Part shown: positions 1 through 9,972 of the stretch, piece after piece
Layout: the number at the start of each line of letters is the position of its first letter
Numbering within the stretch: the stretch's first letter is position 1
NCBI GenBank assembly: GCA_905235575.1
Contig: CAJOLZ010000013.1
Location: 1 to 40,602 of the forward strand
Length of the DNA: 40,602 nt
Source of the DNA: an uncultured Bacteroidaceae bacterium
GTDB taxonomy: Bacteria > Bacteroidota > Bacteroidia > Bacteroidales > Bacteroidaceae
Direction: 5' to 3'
The notes under the pieces: generated by a model
Told to the model about the DNA's origin: nothing
The model's database searches: none
What the model saw: the letters and a program-made list of their open reading frames with translations, nothing else
Program-made: the position numbers and the translations under genes

Positions 1-1959
1 ATGTTCTATGGATTGAGGGCACTCACAACCATCAACAATCTGGAGTATCTGCACACCGAGAACGTAACGGACATGCGTATGATGTTCTATAACTGCACCA
101 GCCTGACGAGCATTGACGTGAGCGGCTTCAATACCGAGAATGTGACGGAGATGACGTGGATGTTCTATAACTGCTCCAGCCTGACAACCATCTATTGCGA
201 CAAGAACTGGTACAGGTCGGGACTTACATCAACCGGCATGTTCTCTTATTGCGAAAGTCTGGTGGGCGGCAGCGGCACGGCGTTTGATGCATCGTACACC
301 GATGCCACCTACGCTCGTCCCGATGCATTTCGTACCAAGGGCTACTTCACAAAGCGCGAAGCCTACGCCGTACGCTCCCTCGACGGTAAGACGCTCACCT
401 TCTATTACGACAGCGAGCGTGGCAAGGTCTCTCCTCGCTACAAGACATACCTCTTTAATAGTGGGAATAACGATCCAGGTTGGGTTACAGATAGTATCAA
501 TGCAGATATAACCACGGTCGTCTTCGATTCCTCGTTCAAGGATGCCCGCCCCACTTCAACCTATCACTGGTTTTATGGAATGGAAAATCTCACCTCAATT
601 CAAGGCATGAAGGAGTATCTCAACACACGTGAGGTGACGACCATGAGCGGGATGTTCTATAACTGCTCCAGTCTGGAGAGCCTTGACGTGAGCGGCTTCA
701 ATACCGAGAACGTGACGACCATGAGCTGGATGTTCCAGAATTGCTCCAGCCTGACAACCCTCGACGTGAGCAGCTTCAATACCGCCAATGTGGCGTACAT
801 GGGTACTATGTTCTATAGATGCTCCAAGCTGACGATTCTCGACTTGAGCAACTTCAATACCGAGAAGGTGACGGACATGAAATACATGTTCGCTAATTGC
901 TCCAGCCTGACAACCATTATATGCGACAAGGACTGGAATAGGTCAGAGCTTGAGTCGACCTATATGTTCCGTGGTTGCACAAGTCTGAAGGGCGGCAAGG
1001 GCACGGCGTTTGATAATTCGCACACTAATGCCACCTATGCTCACCCCGACGCAGCAGACAACCCGGGCTACTTTACGGCGAAGGAAGCCTACGCAGCACT
1101 TGACGGGACAACCCTCACGTTCTATTTCGACGCGCAGCGTAGCACACGCGGCACGACATACGACTTGAATAGCGGTGAAAACGCCCCCGGCTGGTATACA
1201 GACGGCAAAAAGAATGTAACCAAGGTCGTTTTCGATTCCTCGTTCAGGGACGCACGCCCCACTTCAACCTATTGCTGGTTCGATGGGATGGAAAATCTCA
1301 CCTCAATTACAGGCATGAAGGAGTATCTCAACACAAGCGAGGTGACGAACATGGGAAGCATGTTCTATTATTGTTCCAGCCTGACGAGCCTCGACGTGAG
1401 CGGCTTCAATACGGAGAATGTGACGAACATGTATTGGATGTTCGGTTACTGCTCCAGCCTGACGAGCCTCGACTTGGGCGGTTTCAATACCGAGAAGGTA
1501 GAGAACATGGGCTTAATGTTCTATTATTCCTCCAGCCTAACAACCATTATATGCGATAACGACTGGAACAGGTCGTTTGGCTCGTACTCTATGTTCAGTT
1601 GGTGCACAAGTCTGAAGGGCGGCAACGGCACGGAGTATAATGAATCGTACACCAACGATGCCACCTATGCTCACCCCGACGGCGGTACAAGCAACCCGGG
1701 CTACTTCACGAAGTTTGTGCGGGGCGACGCGAACGGCGACGGCCATGTGACCATCACCGACGCAGTGGCAGTGGTGAACTATATCCTCGGTTCTACGCAG
1801 GGCGTGTTCATCAAACGTGCAGCAGATGTTGACCGAAATGGTGATATCAGCATCACCGACGCCGTGGGCATCGTGAACATCATCCTCAACAGCAGCCCCG
1901 CCGGCGTGAAAGAACGCCGTGTGAGAGAAGAAGTAGGCTCTTTTAGAGAACCAGAGTAA
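1..1959 (+). CDS. BspA-like repeat surface protein with C-terminal dockerin-like domain (5' end probably outside window)
   Basis: The frame is open from base 1 to the TAA at 1957-1959 (652 codons seen). There is no signal peptide and the first residues already lie inside a repeat, so the true start is probably upstream. The protein is built of BspA/DUF285-type repeats of about 23-25 residues with the pattern LTSLDVSGFNTENVTNM followed by WMFxNCSS. These are arranged in large units of roughly 240 residues that each end in a GYFT...EAYA...LDGxTLTFYxD segment. Two of these units are very alike in DNA (around 508-600 and 1225-1308), which suggests recent duplication. Residues about 576-632 hold two dockerin-type calcium loops (GDANGDGHVTITDAV and ADVDRNGDISITDAV). 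Such proteins are usually exported and cell-surface or secreted; an adhesion role is family inference only. It is followed by a palindrome and T-run that can act as terminator. Confidence 0.85.
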   Translation: MFYGLRALTTINNLEYLHTENVTDMRMMFYNCTSLTSIDVSGFNTENVTEMTWMFYNCSSLTTIYCDKNWYRSGLTSTGMFSYCESLVGGSGTAFDASYTDATYARPDAFRTKGYFTKREAYAVRSLDGKTLTFYYDSERGKVSPRYKTYLFNSGNNDPGWVTDSINADITTVVFDSSFKDARPTSTYHWFYGMENLTSIQGMKEYLNTREVTTMSGMFYNCSSLESLDVSGFNTENVTTMSWMFQNCSSLTTLDVSSFNTANVAYMGTMFYRCSKLTILDLSNFNTEKVTDMKYMFANCSSLTTIICDKDWNRSELESTYMFRGCTSLKGGKGTAFDNSHTNATYAHPDAADNPGYFTAKEAYAALDGTTLTFYFDAQRSTRGTTYDLNSGENAPGWYTDGKKNVTKVVFDSSFRDARPTSTYCWFDGMENLTSITGMKEYLNTSEVTNMGSMFYYCSSLTSLDVSGFNTENVTNMYWMFGYCSSLTSLDLGGFNTEKVENMGLMFYYSSSLTTIICDNDWNRSFGSYSMFSWCTSLKGGNGTEYNESYTNDATYAHPDGGTSNPGYFTKFVRGDANGDGHVTITDAVAVVNYILGSTQGVFIKRAADVDRNGDISITDAVGIVNIILNSSPAGVKERRVREEVGSFREPE

Positions 1960-1961
1960 AA

Positions 1962-2049
1962 GCACCGCAGTGCGTTGCTTGACGCACTGTGCTTCGACAG
2001 CCTGCGCACCACGCTGCGACGCCCGTCGCACCGTGGTGCGTTTTTTGAG
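1962..2049 (+). repeat. Array-only copy (4 x 22 bp) of the dispersed palindromic repeat; also a likely terminator
   Basis: Four tandem units begin at 1962, 1984, 2006 and 2028, an exact 22-bp period. Each starts GCAC and holds an imperfect palindrome of the type GCACCRYGSTGCG. The last two units fold on each other: about 17 base pairs with one mismatch between 2005-2021 and 2024-2040, followed by six T at 2041-2046. This gives the upstream surface-protein gene a plausible intrinsic terminator only three bases after its stop codon. The same 22-bp array forms part of the longer elements described elsewhere in this annotation. Confidence 0.75.
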
Positions 2050-2077
2050 GGGGGGTGAGGAGTCCTCGGTGAGATTC

Positions 2078-2208
2078 TTCTTCAACACCCACTATCGTGG
2101 GCAGAAGCGGCAGAGCCGAGCGCGCTACGCTCTGAATGACAATCTGCGGAAAATCAAAATAAATTCTTCAACACCCACTAACGTGGGCAGAAGCGGCAGA
2201 GCCGAGCG
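2078..2208 (+). repeat. Pair of 45-bp direct repeats upstream of leuS
   Basis: A 45-base segment at 2078-2122 recurs at 2164-2208 with a single difference. Each copy contains a small hairpin, CCCAC - 4 bases - GTGGG. The repeat extends into duplicated promoter sequence: a 25-base stretch at 2211-2235 recurs at 2285-2309. The first promoter copy is decayed (TATCTCTG at 2231-2238 instead of TATCTTTG). The whole intergenic stretch 2050-2352 therefore looks like tandem duplication of a promoter-proximal segment. Confidence 0.8.
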
Positions 2209-2281
2209 TTGCTTTTCGCTCGTTTAATCGTATCTCTGACCTTCGGTCGAAGATACTCACACTCGGAAAATCAAAATAAAT

Positions 2282-2312
2282 TTTGCTTTTCGCTCGTTTA
2301 ATCGTATCTTTG
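2282..2312 (+). promoter_or_regulatory. Bacteroidetes-type promoter for leuS
   Basis: TTTG at 2282-2285 is followed after 19 bases by TATCTTTG at 2305-2312, a good match to the Bacteroidetes -33/-7 consensus. The predicted start of transcription lies about 35 bases before the leuS ATG. The spacer is nearly the same as in three other promoters of this window. Confidence 0.75.
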
Positions 2313-2352
2313 CAGCCAAATATCAACTTTTAACTTAGTTAAAAACGTAAAA

Positions 2353-5202
2353 ATGGCAAAGGAGTACAATTTCAGAGAGATTGAGCAGAAGTGGCACCGT
2401 GCGTGGGTGGAGAACGAGACCTATCGCGTGACGGAGGACCACGGAAAACAGAAATACTATGTGCTGAACATGTTCCCATATCCCAGCGGCGCAGGTCTGC
2501 ACGTGGGGCATCCGTTGGGTTACATCGCCAGCGACATCTATGCCCGATATAAACGACTGAGAGGATATAACGTGCTGAACCCCATGGGCTATGACTCGTA
2601 CGGTCTGCCTGCCGAGCAGTATGCCATCCAGACGGGACAGCATCCCGAGAAGACGACTTTCCAGAATATCGACCGCTATCGCGAGCAGCTGGACAAGATA
2701 GGCTTCTCGTTCGACTGGGACCGCGAGGTGCGCACCTGTTCGCCCGACTACTACCACTGGACGCAGTGGGCTTTCCAGCGGATGTATGAGAGTTTCTTCT
2801 GCAACGCCTGTCAGCAGGCGCAGCCCATCGCACGCCTCATAGAGCATCTGGAGGCTCACGGCACCGAGGGCCTGAACGCTGCCTGCTCGGAAGAACTGCA
2901 CCTGACGGCCGAGGAATGGAAGGCCCTGGACGAGAAGGGTAAGAGCGACGTGCTGATGAACTATCGCATCGCCTTCCTGGGCGAGACGATGGTGAACTGG
3001 TGTCCGAAGCTCGGCACCGTGTTGGCCAACGACGAGGTGGTGGACGGTGTGAGTGTGCGCGGCGGCTATCCCGTGGAGCAGAAGAAGATGAGACAGTGGT
3101 GTCTGCGCGTGAGTGCCTATGCACAGCGACTGCTGGACGGACTGGACACCATCCAGTGGAGCGAGAGCCTGAAGGAGACACAGCGCAACTGGATTGGACG
3201 CTCGGAGGGTACCGAGGTGCAGTTCCGCATAGCCGACAGCGACGAGCAGTTCACCATCTTCACTACACGTGCCGACACGATGTTCGGCGTGACCTTCATG
3301 GTGCTGGCTCCCGAAAGCGAACTGGTGCAGAAAGTGACGACACCCGAACAGCAGGCCGAGGTGGAGAAATATCTGACCTACGTGAAAGGTCGCACGGAGC
3401 GCGAGCGCCAGATAGACCACAAGGTGACGGGCGTCTTCACCGGAGCCTACGCCATCAATCCCTTCACAGGCGAGCGCAATCCCATCTGGGTGAGCGAATA
3501 TGTGTTGGCAGGCTACGGCACGGGAGCCATCATGGCCGTACCGGCACACGACAGCCGCGACTATGCCTTTGCCCGCCACTTCGGACTGCCCATCGTGCCG
3601 CTCATCGAGGGTGCTGACGTATCGGAAGAGAGCTACGACGCCAAGGAAGGCATCGTGTGCAACAGTCCCGCCGCAGGAAAGGAGCCTTATTGCGACCTCT
3701 CGCTGAACGGACTGACCGTGAAGGAAGCCATCGCTGCTACGAAGAAATATGTGACGGAACATAAGCTGGGCCGCGTGAAGGTGAACTACCGCCTGCGCGA
3801 CGCCATCTTCAGCCGCCAGCGCTACTGGGGCGAGCCTTTCCCCGTCTATTACAAGAACGGCATCCCTCAGATGATACCCGAAGAGTGCCTGCCCATCGAA
3901 CTGCCACACGTGGAGAGCTTCCTGCCCACCGAAACGGGCGAACCGCCACTGGGCAACGCACAGACCTGGGCATGGGACGAGAAGCAGCGCAAGGTGGTGG
4001 ACAAGGCACTCATCGACGAGAAGAACGTCTTCCCCATCGAACTGTATACCATGCCAGGATTTGCAGGAAGCAGCGCATACTACCTGCGTTACATGGACCC
4101 GCACAACAAGACTGCGCTGGTGAGCCGCGAGGCAGACGAATACTGGCAGAGCGTGGACCTCTACGTGGGAGGCAGCGAACATGCCACGGGACACCTCATT
4201 TACAGCCGCTTCTGGAATAAGTTCCTCTTCGACCTGGGCATCAGCTGCAAGGAAGAACCCTTCCAGAAACTGGTGAACCAGGGTATGATTCAGGGACGCT
4301 CGAACTTCGTGTACCGCATCAAGGACACCAACACCTTCGTCTCACTGGGACTGAAGGAACAATACGACGTGACACCCATCCACGTGGACGTGAACATCGT
4401 GAAGAACGACGTGCTCGACGTGGAGGCCTTCAAGGCATGGCGTCCCGAATATGCCGACGCGCAGTTCGTGCTGGAAGACGGGAAGTATGTGTGCGGATGG
4501 GCCATCGAAAAGATGTCGAAGAGTATGTTCAACGTGGTGAACCCTGACATGATTGTGGAACGCTACGGTGCCGACACACTGCGCCTCTACGAAATGTTCC
4601 TGGGACCCGTGGAGCAGTCGAAGCCTTGGGACACGAACGGAATTGACGGATGCCACCGCTTCCTGAAGAAGTTCTGGCAGTTGTTCTGGGACAAGGACGG
4701 CAACCTGCAGGCCGACGACAGCGATGCCAGCGCCGAGAGCCTGAAGAGCCTGCACAAACTGATTAAGAAAGTGACGGGCGACATAGAGACATTCAGCTAC
4801 AACACCAGCATCAGTGCCTTCATGGTGGCCACCAACGAACTGACACAGCAGAAGTGCCGCAGCCGCGAAGTGCTGCAGAAAGCTGTGGTGCTGCTGGCTC
4901 CCTTCGCACCACATATTGCCGAAGAACTCTGGGAGGCGCTGGGCAACAATACATCGGTCTGCGATGCACAGTGGCCCTCGTACGACGAGAAGTATCTGGC
5001 GGAGAGCACCGTGCACCTGGGTGTGCAGTTCAACGGCAAGGTGCGCTTCGCCCTGGATTTCCCTGCCGATGCCACTCCGCAACAGATGACCGACATGGTA
5101 ATGAACGCTCCCGAGGCACAGAAATACCTGAACGGCATGCAGGTGGTGAAGACCATCGCCGTGCCCGGACGCATCGTGAACATCGTTGTAAAGCCTCAGT
5201 AA
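2353..5202 (+). CDS. leuS: Leucyl-tRNA synthetase
   Basis: Class I aminoacyl-tRNA synthetase that charges tRNA-Leu with leucine in the cytoplasm. The 949-residue protein has the HIGH signature as HVGH at residues 50-53 and the KMSKS loop at 720-724. Between them lies the editing (CP1) domain, with the [16 protein letters not shown] segment typical of LeuRS. The length is somewhat above the bacterial norm (about 860), as is usual in Bacteroidetes, because of insertions after the first catalytic half and before KMSKS. The ATG at 2353 fits the N-terminus of the family ([14 protein letters not shown]) and sits 35 bases behind a good promoter. It is probably the first gene of a run through the response regulator ending at 10647. 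Confidence 0.97.
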   Translation: MAKEYNFREIEQKWHRAWVENETYRVTEDHGKQKYYVLNMFPYPSGAGLHVGHPLGYIASDIYARYKRLRGYNVLNPMGYDSYGLPAEQYAIQTGQHPEKTTFQNIDRYREQLDKIGFSFDWDREVRTCSPDYYHWTQWAFQRMYESFFCNACQQAQPIARLIEHLEAHGTEGLNAACSEELHLTAEEWKALDEKGKSDVLMNYRIAFLGETMVNWCPKLGTVLANDEVVDGVSVRGGYPVEQKKMRQWCLRVSAYAQRLLDGLDTIQWSESLKETQRNWIGRSEGTEVQFRIADSDEQFTIFTTRADTMFGVTFMVLAPESELVQKVTTPEQQAEVEKYLTYVKGRTERERQIDHKVTGVFTGAYAINPFTGERNPIWVSEYVLAGYGTGAIMAVPAHDSRDYAFARHFGLPIVPLIEGADVSEESYDAKEGIVCNSPAAGKEPYCDLSLNGLTVKEAIAATKKYVTEHKLGRVKVNYRLRDAIFSRQRYWGEPFPVYYKNGIPQMIPEECLPIELPHVESFLPTETGEPPLGNAQTWAWDEKQRKVVDKALIDEKNVFPIELYTMPGFAGSSAYYLRYMDPHNKTALVSREADEYWQSVDLYVGGSEHATGHLIYSRFWNKFLFDLGISCKEEPFQKLVNQGMIQGRSNFVYRIKDTNTFVSLGLKEQYDVTPIHVDVNIVKNDVLDVEAFKAWRPEYADAQFVLEDGKYVCGWAIEKMSKSMFNVVNPDMIVERYGADTLRLYEMFLGPVEQSKPWDTNGIDGCHRFLKKFWQLFWDKDGNLQADDSDASAESLKSLHKLIKKVTGDIETFSYNTSISAFMVATNELTQQKCRSREVLQKAVVLLAPFAPHIAEELWEALGNNTSVCDAQWPSYDEKYLAESTVHLGVQFNGKVRFALDFPADATPQQMTDMVMNAPEAQKYLNGMQVVKTIAVPGRIVNIVVKPQ

Positions 5203-5212
5203 GAGAAACGCA

Positions 5213-6103
5213 ATGGCAAGCAAGAAGTCTCATATCTGGGAATTCGTAAAGGATTTCCTCATCATCAACCTCGGCATGGCCATCTATTCGCTTGGATGGG
5301 CTGCCTTCTTGCTGCCCTATCACATCACGACGGGCGGCATGGTGGGTATGTTTGCCATCCTCTACTACGTGACGGGTTTCCCCATGAGCGTGGCCGTGCT
5401 GCTGGCAAACATCCTGCTGCTGGCCATTGCTGTCAAACCTCTGGGATGGCAGTTCGTCATCAAGTCGGCCTATGCCGTGGCAGCGCTCTCCCTCTTCCTT
5501 ACGGTAGGGCAGAACATCATGACCGACGAGGCAGGGAATCTCGTCCAACTGATGGGTGAGGGACAGGATTCGATGGCCTGTGTCTTGGGTGCCATACTGA
5601 ACGGCGTTGGCGTGGGCACCGTGCTGCTGGCTGGCGGAAGCACCGGAGGATGGGACATCGTGGCGACGCTGGTGAACAAACACAGGAACATCACGCTTGG
5701 ACGTGTGATGCTCTACCTCGACCTGCTGGTCATCGCATCGTGCTGGCCCATCTTCCATGACTGGCGCATGGTGGTGTTCGGTTATGTCACGCTGGCCATC
5801 TATACGTATGTGGTGGACTTGTTGATAAACAGCACGCGGCAGGACATACAGTTTGTCATCTTCACACACTGCCACAACGAAATAAGCGAACGCATCATTC
5901 ACGAGACCTCACATTCCGTGACATTGCTCAACGGTGAGGGATATTACAGCCATCAGGACATAAAAGTGCTCATCACCATCGTTCACAAACGCGAACGGGT
6001 GAAGATTCTGCGCATGATTCATGAGGTGGATCCGGCAGCCTTCGTGTCGCAGAGCAGGGTGGAAGGTGTCTATGGCAACGGCTTTAACCCGATACGAACA
6101 TGA
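5213..6103 (+). CDS. YitT family membrane protein (first of tandem pair)
   Basis: A 296-residue integral membrane protein of the YitT/DUF161 family. Roughly five hydrophobic segments in the first 200 residues include the family signature GVGTVLLAGGSTGGWDIVA. A C-terminal soluble DUF2179 domain (about residues 205-290) ends in the typical VDPAAFVSQSRVEGVYGNGF pattern. The transport or signalling role of the family is not established. It begins 10 bases after leuS and its stop overlaps the start of a paralogue (ATGA at 6100-6103), so the two are translationally coupled. They may work as a hetero-oligomer, which is inference. Confidence 0.9.
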   Translation: MASKKSHIWEFVKDFLIINLGMAIYSLGWAAFLLPYHITTGGMVGMFAILYYVTGFPMSVAVLLANILLLAIAVKPLGWQFVIKSAYAVAALSLFLTVGQNIMTDEAGNLVQLMGEGQDSMACVLGAILNGVGVGTVLLAGGSTGGWDIVATLVNKHRNITLGRVMLYLDLLVIASCWPIFHDWRMVVFGYVTLAIYTYVVDLLINSTRQDIQFVIFTHCHNEISERIIHETSHSVTLLNGEGYYSHQDIKVLITIVHKRERVKILRMIHEVDPAAFVSQSRVEGVYGNGFNPIRT

Positions 6104-7020
6104 ATGCACTGATAAAGAAAATATGCGGCGACATCAGTCCGTGGCGGCTGACGAAGGACTATGCGCAGATGACATTAGGCCTGATTATCTACGCGCTGGG
6201 CTATTCGTGCTTCCTGCTTCCTTATCAGATTATCAGTGGCGGCGTGAGTGGTGTTGCCACCTTCGTGTTCTATGCCACCGGGCTTCATGCCAACTACACG
6301 TATTTCTTCATAAACATCTTCCTGCTGTTGCTGGCGATGCGCATCATGGGCTGGCGCTTTTTCCTGCGCACCATCTACGGCATCGTTCTTGCTTCCTTGC
6401 TGATAGGTGTCTTTCAGGGTTTGCTTACGCAGATTGGACCCGACGGCAAGGAGACGCTCAAATGTATATTGGGCGAGCAGAAGTTTATGGCCACGGTCTT
6501 GGGCGGACTGATGGAAGGACTGGGGCTTGCCATCGTCTTTATGAGTGGTGGCAGTACGGGTGGCACAGACATCATCGCCTCTTGTGTGAACAAGTTCTGG
6601 AACATCTCCCTGGGTCGCATGTTGCTCTTCCTGGACATCTTTATCATCAGTAGCGGCTATCTGCTCTCACACAGCATAGAACTCACCGTCTTTGGCTTCG
6701 TGACGATGTTCATCAGCAACAACTTCCTCGACTATGTCATCAACGGAGCACGGCAGAGTGTTCAGTTTATCATCATCAGCAAGGAACACGAACGGATAGC
6801 ACAGCTTGTGGGAGATCAGATGGGGCGCGGTGTGACGATACTCTACGGAGAGGGATGGTACAGCAAGGAGAAACGTCAATTGCTGCTCATCATGGCAAAG
6901 AAATATGAGAGCCGTCGCCTTTTCCGTCTTATTCAGGAAACAGATCCGAATGCCTTTGTATCCATGAGCAACGTAGAAGGTGTCTTTGGCGAAGGCTTTG
7001 ACAAAATAAAGAAAGGATGA
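6100..7020 (+). CDS. YitT family membrane protein (second of tandem pair)
   Basis: A 306-residue paralogue of the preceding protein with the same plan: hydrophobic YitT/DUF161 part with GLAIVFMSGGSTGGTDIIA, then a DUF2179 domain ending in TDPNAFVSMSNVEGVFGEGF. Identity between the two is moderate, so the duplication is old. The start codon lies within the ATGA overlap with the first gene, and its own stop overlaps the next start in the same way (7017-7020), so three genes are coupled head to tail. The substrate is unknown. Confidence 0.9.
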   Translation: MNALIKKICGDISPWRLTKDYAQMTLGLIIYALGYSCFLLPYQIISGGVSGVATFVFYATGLHANYTYFFINIFLLLLAMRIMGWRFFLRTIYGIVLASLLIGVFQGLLTQIGPDGKETLKCILGEQKFMATVLGGLMEGLGLAIVFMSGGSTGGTDIIASCVNKFWNISLGRMLLFLDIFIISSGYLLSHSIELTVFGFVTMFISNNFLDYVINGARQSVQFIIISKEHERIAQLVGDQMGRGVTILYGEGWYSKEKRQLLLIMAKKYESRRLFRLIQETDPNAFVSMSNVEGVFGEGFDKIKKG

Positions 7021-7610
7021 GAGAAATCGTAATGGCAACGAACAATGCCCACAAACTGCAAGAGGTGAGGCAAATACTGGGCGGGCGCTTCCAAGTGAAG
7101 GGCCTTGCCGAGATAGGTTGTCACGAGGACATCCCCGAAACGGCATCTACACTCGAAGGCAATGCGCTGCAGAAGGTCCGCTATGTACACGAGCACTATG
7201 GAGTGGACTGTTTTGCTGATGACACGGGGCTTGAGGTGGAAGCACTTCATGGTGCACCGGGCGTCTTCACGGCACGCTTCGGGCAGATGAACGGTTACGG
7301 TGAGAGTCACGACGCAGAGGCTAACATACGTTGTCTGCTCGACCGCCTGCAGGGCGCAGACAACCGTAGGGCACGGTTCCGTACGGCGGTGGCACTGATA
7401 CTCGACGGACGTGAGCATCTCTTCGAAGGAATTGTCGAGGGTGAGATACTGCCAGCCAAGAGTGGCAACGGCGGTTTCGGGTACGACCCAGTCTTCTCCC
7501 CCGAAGGCCGAGGCGTCTCGTTTGCCGAGATGAATGCCGAGGAGAAGAATGCCATCAGCCATCGCGGACGAGCTATAGAACGTCTGGCGGCCTTCCTCGC
7601 CACAATATGA
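7017..7610 (+). CDS. rdgB: RdgB/HAM1 family XTP/dITP pyrophosphatase
   Basis: Non-canonical purine NTP pyrophosphatase that hydrolyses dITP, XTP and ITP to the monophosphates and keeps deaminated purines out of DNA and RNA. The 197-residue protein is of normal family length. It starts MREIVMATNNAHKLQEV (the family's T/SxNxxK substrate motif) and has FADDTGLEVEAL with the metal and catalytic acidic residues and GFGYDPVF near residue 155. The ATG overlaps the stop of the upstream YitT gene by four bases. The neighbouring genes give no extra functional information. Confidence 0.95.
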   Translation: MREIVMATNNAHKLQEVRQILGGRFQVKGLAEIGCHEDIPETASTLEGNALQKVRYVHEHYGVDCFADDTGLEVEALHGAPGVFTARFGQMNGYGESHDAEANIRCLLDRLQGADNRRARFRTAVALILDGREHLFEGIVEGEILPAKSGNGGFGYDPVFSPEGRGVSFAEMNAEEKNAISHRGRAIERLAAFLATI

Positions 7611-7660
7611 AACATGGTCTTCGTCCTTTGCGACGGAGACGGAAACAAATATTATCTGTT

Positions 7661-9961
7661 ATGAAAAAGCATATTCTTGTCTGTTGTCTGCTGTCGTTCT
7701 GCTGTTCATTCTTGTCTGCACAGCAGATAGGTGAGTGGCAGGTATATCCCTCCTATTACGAGGCCACGCAGAACATTGCTGTTGGGAACATGGTTTATTC
7801 GCTCTACAACGGCAATCTGATTTCGTACGACACTGACGATTCCGAGGTGCATGCCTATGACTGTCTGCATGAGCTCAACGGAGCACACATCTCGCACATG
7901 GCATACAGTAACGAGGCCAAACGTCTCATTCTTGTCTACGATGACGGTAACATCGACTTGCTCGACGAAGACAATGCGGTGACAAACCTGTCCTCGCTGC
8001 GCGACAAGACGCTCTCGGGAAAGGACGTCAAACAAGTTACAGTGGAAGGTACGACGGCCTACCTCATCACCGAATTCGGTTTTGTAGAGGTAGACATGAA
8101 GAACGGTGTCTTCGGAAACACCTACCAGCTGGACCTCGCAATCAACGCCATAGCCATCTCGCCCAATCAAGTATTTCTGGGCACCAGCAGTGGACTTTAC
8201 ATTTGCTCTCGCACAGAGAACATGCAGCAGAAGAGTAACTGGAAGCAGCACAACAAGGTTACGTGGCACGATATCGTCTGGCACGACAACCATCTGTTGG
8301 GACTCACATGGGGCACCATCTACGACATCAACCTCGCAGGCGGATATGACAAAAGAGTTTCGGAGGGTGGCACGCAGCTTATGAAAACCTCCGGAGACTA
8401 TCTCTTCTGGGTCAACAACAGTAGCATCTCTTTCTGCACGTCGCTGTCCGATGTCACCACCATTCCTCACGACAATGTCTGGCGTGATGTATCCTATGCC
8501 AAACAAATCTTCTGGGTGAGCGAGGGTGAGAACGGCTTGGTGGGTTATAAGATCGATGGCAAGTCGTTCGTACGTGTCGCAGGGCCCATACAGCCCAACA
8601 GTCCGAAACATGACCTCTTCTATCGCATGAGATGGGTGGGCGACCGTCTGCTGGTGGCTGGAGGAATCAACACGGCCGATGCTTTCGTCAATCCTGTTAC
8701 TGCCATGTACTACGAGGATGGGGAGTGGACCTACCTTCAAGAGATGGAGATTCCTGAGCAATACCCACAGTTTAATTTCAGTAATACCACCCATCTGGTG
8801 CAAGACCCTGCCGATGACAAACACCATTTTGCAAGCCTTTATCGTACGGGCCTCTGTGAGTATGTCGACGGCAAGTTCGTGCGTTTCTTCAATTGCGACA
8901 ACAGTCCGCTGCAGACCATTCTGCCCGACGAGCCGCGTGGTCTCTATTACAACTACGTGGGGTGCTCGGGATTGCAGTACGACAACGACGGCAACCTGTG
9001 GATTCTGAACACGGGTACAGACACCATCGTGCGTTTCATACGTCCCAATGGTCGATGGGGCTCGCTCTATTACAGCGACATCACGAAGGCCATTCTCTGC
9101 GACGATTATCTGATACACAGCAGCGGCCTGATGTTCCTCAACAGCCGCTACAAAGAAAACCGAGGCTTCTTCTGCTTCGATACGCGCGGTACGCTGGACA
9201 ATGTGCGCGACGACCGTCATCGCCTGCGAAGCACCATCGTCAATCAGGATGGGACATCGTACGCGCCGGGTGAGTTCTATTGTATGACGGAAGACCTCGA
9301 CGGACGCATCTGGTGTGGCACTGACCAAGGACTTTTTGTCATCAACGATGCCGAGTCTTTCTTTGATGACAATTTCAATTTTGAACAAGTGAAGATCCCG
9401 CGTAACGACGGCAGCGGATTGGCCGATTATCTGCTGAACGGCGTTTCGGTAAGCTGCGTTGCTGTGGACGGAGCCAACCGCAAGTGGGTGGGCACCCTAG
9501 CCAACGGCATCTATCTCATCAGCGCCGACGGTACGGAGATGATTCACCACTTCATGGCCGACAACTCTCCCTTGCTCGACGACAATGTGCTTTGCATTGC
9601 GGTTCATCCCACCACGGGGGTGGTGATGATTGGTTGCGAGAAGGGCCTCTGCAGCTATGCCAGCGAAGCCACCGAGGCTGCGCAGACGCTCGACTACGAC
9701 AATGTTGTGGTCTTCCCTAATCCCGTGAAGTCGGATTACACAGGTCCCATTGCCGTGCGTGGCCTCACGATGGATTCCGAAGTGAAGATTCTCAGCAGTT
9801 CGGGTCAGCTGATATGGAGCGGCACCTCAGCCGGAGGCACCTTCACCTGGAACGGATGCAACAGCAAGGGACGTCGTGTGGCTTCGGGCATATACCACAT
9901 TGTGGCGAATAATGCAGAGGGCAAGAAAGCCATTGTCGCCCGTGTCGTTGTCATAAAATAA
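7661..9961 (+). CDS. porZ: PorZ, type IX secretion system beta-propeller protein
   Basis: Homologue of PorZ, a surface component of the type IX secretion system attachment complex that works with the sortase PorU on cargo carrying C-terminal sorting domains. The chosen start at 7661 gives a clean signal peptide (MKKHILVCCLLSFCCSFLSA) and a 766-residue protein, near the size of the Porphyromonas protein. The upstream in-frame start at 7607 would add 18 basic residues before the signal peptide. The body has two-component-regulator-type propeller blades (for example DGRIWCGTDQGLFVI and NRKWVGTLANGIYLI). Residues about 680-766 are a type A sorting domain (VVFPNPVKSD ... GIYHIVANNAEGKK ... VVVIK). 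It lies 50 bases after the pyrophosphatase gene and 11 before the regulator gene. Confidence 0.9.
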   Translation: MKKHILVCCLLSFCCSFLSAQQIGEWQVYPSYYEATQNIAVGNMVYSLYNGNLISYDTDDSEVHAYDCLHELNGAHISHMAYSNEAKRLILVYDDGNIDLLDEDNAVTNLSSLRDKTLSGKDVKQVTVEGTTAYLITEFGFVEVDMKNGVFGNTYQLDLAINAIAISPNQVFLGTSSGLYICSRTENMQQKSNWKQHNKVTWHDIVWHDNHLLGLTWGTIYDINLAGGYDKRVSEGGTQLMKTSGDYLFWVNNSSISFCTSLSDVTTIPHDNVWRDVSYAKQIFWVSEGENGLVGYKIDGKSFVRVAGPIQPNSPKHDLFYRMRWVGDRLLVAGGINTADAFVNPVTAMYYEDGEWTYLQEMEIPEQYPQFNFSNTTHLVQDPADDKHHFASLYRTGLCEYVDGKFVRFFNCDNSPLQTILPDEPRGLYYNYVGCSGLQYDNDGNLWILNTGTDTIVRFIRPNGRWGSLYYSDITKAILCDDYLIHSSGLMFLNSRYKENRGFFCFDTRGTLDNVRDDRHRLRSTIVNQDGTSYAPGEFYCMTEDLDGRIWCGTDQGLFVINDAESFFDDNFNFEQVKIPRNDGSGLADYLLNGVSVSCVAVDGANRKWVGTLANGIYLISADGTEMIHHFMADNSPLLDDNVLCIAVHPTTGVVMIGCEKGLCSYASEATEAAQTLDYDNVVVFPNPVKSDYTGPIAVRGLTMDSEVKILSSSGQLIWSGTSAGGTFTWNGCNSKGRRVASGIYHIVANNAEGKKAIVARVVVIK

Positions 9962-9972
9962 AGCATCGAACC

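Noticed and set aside
2335..4194. Long open frame on the minus strand inside leuS (and similar frames opposite the PorZ, GH92, glnS, GH38 and transporter genes)
   Set aside because: The translations are rich in His, Arg, Val and Leu without any domain, and they mirror strongly coding genes on the other strand; they follow from codon bias.
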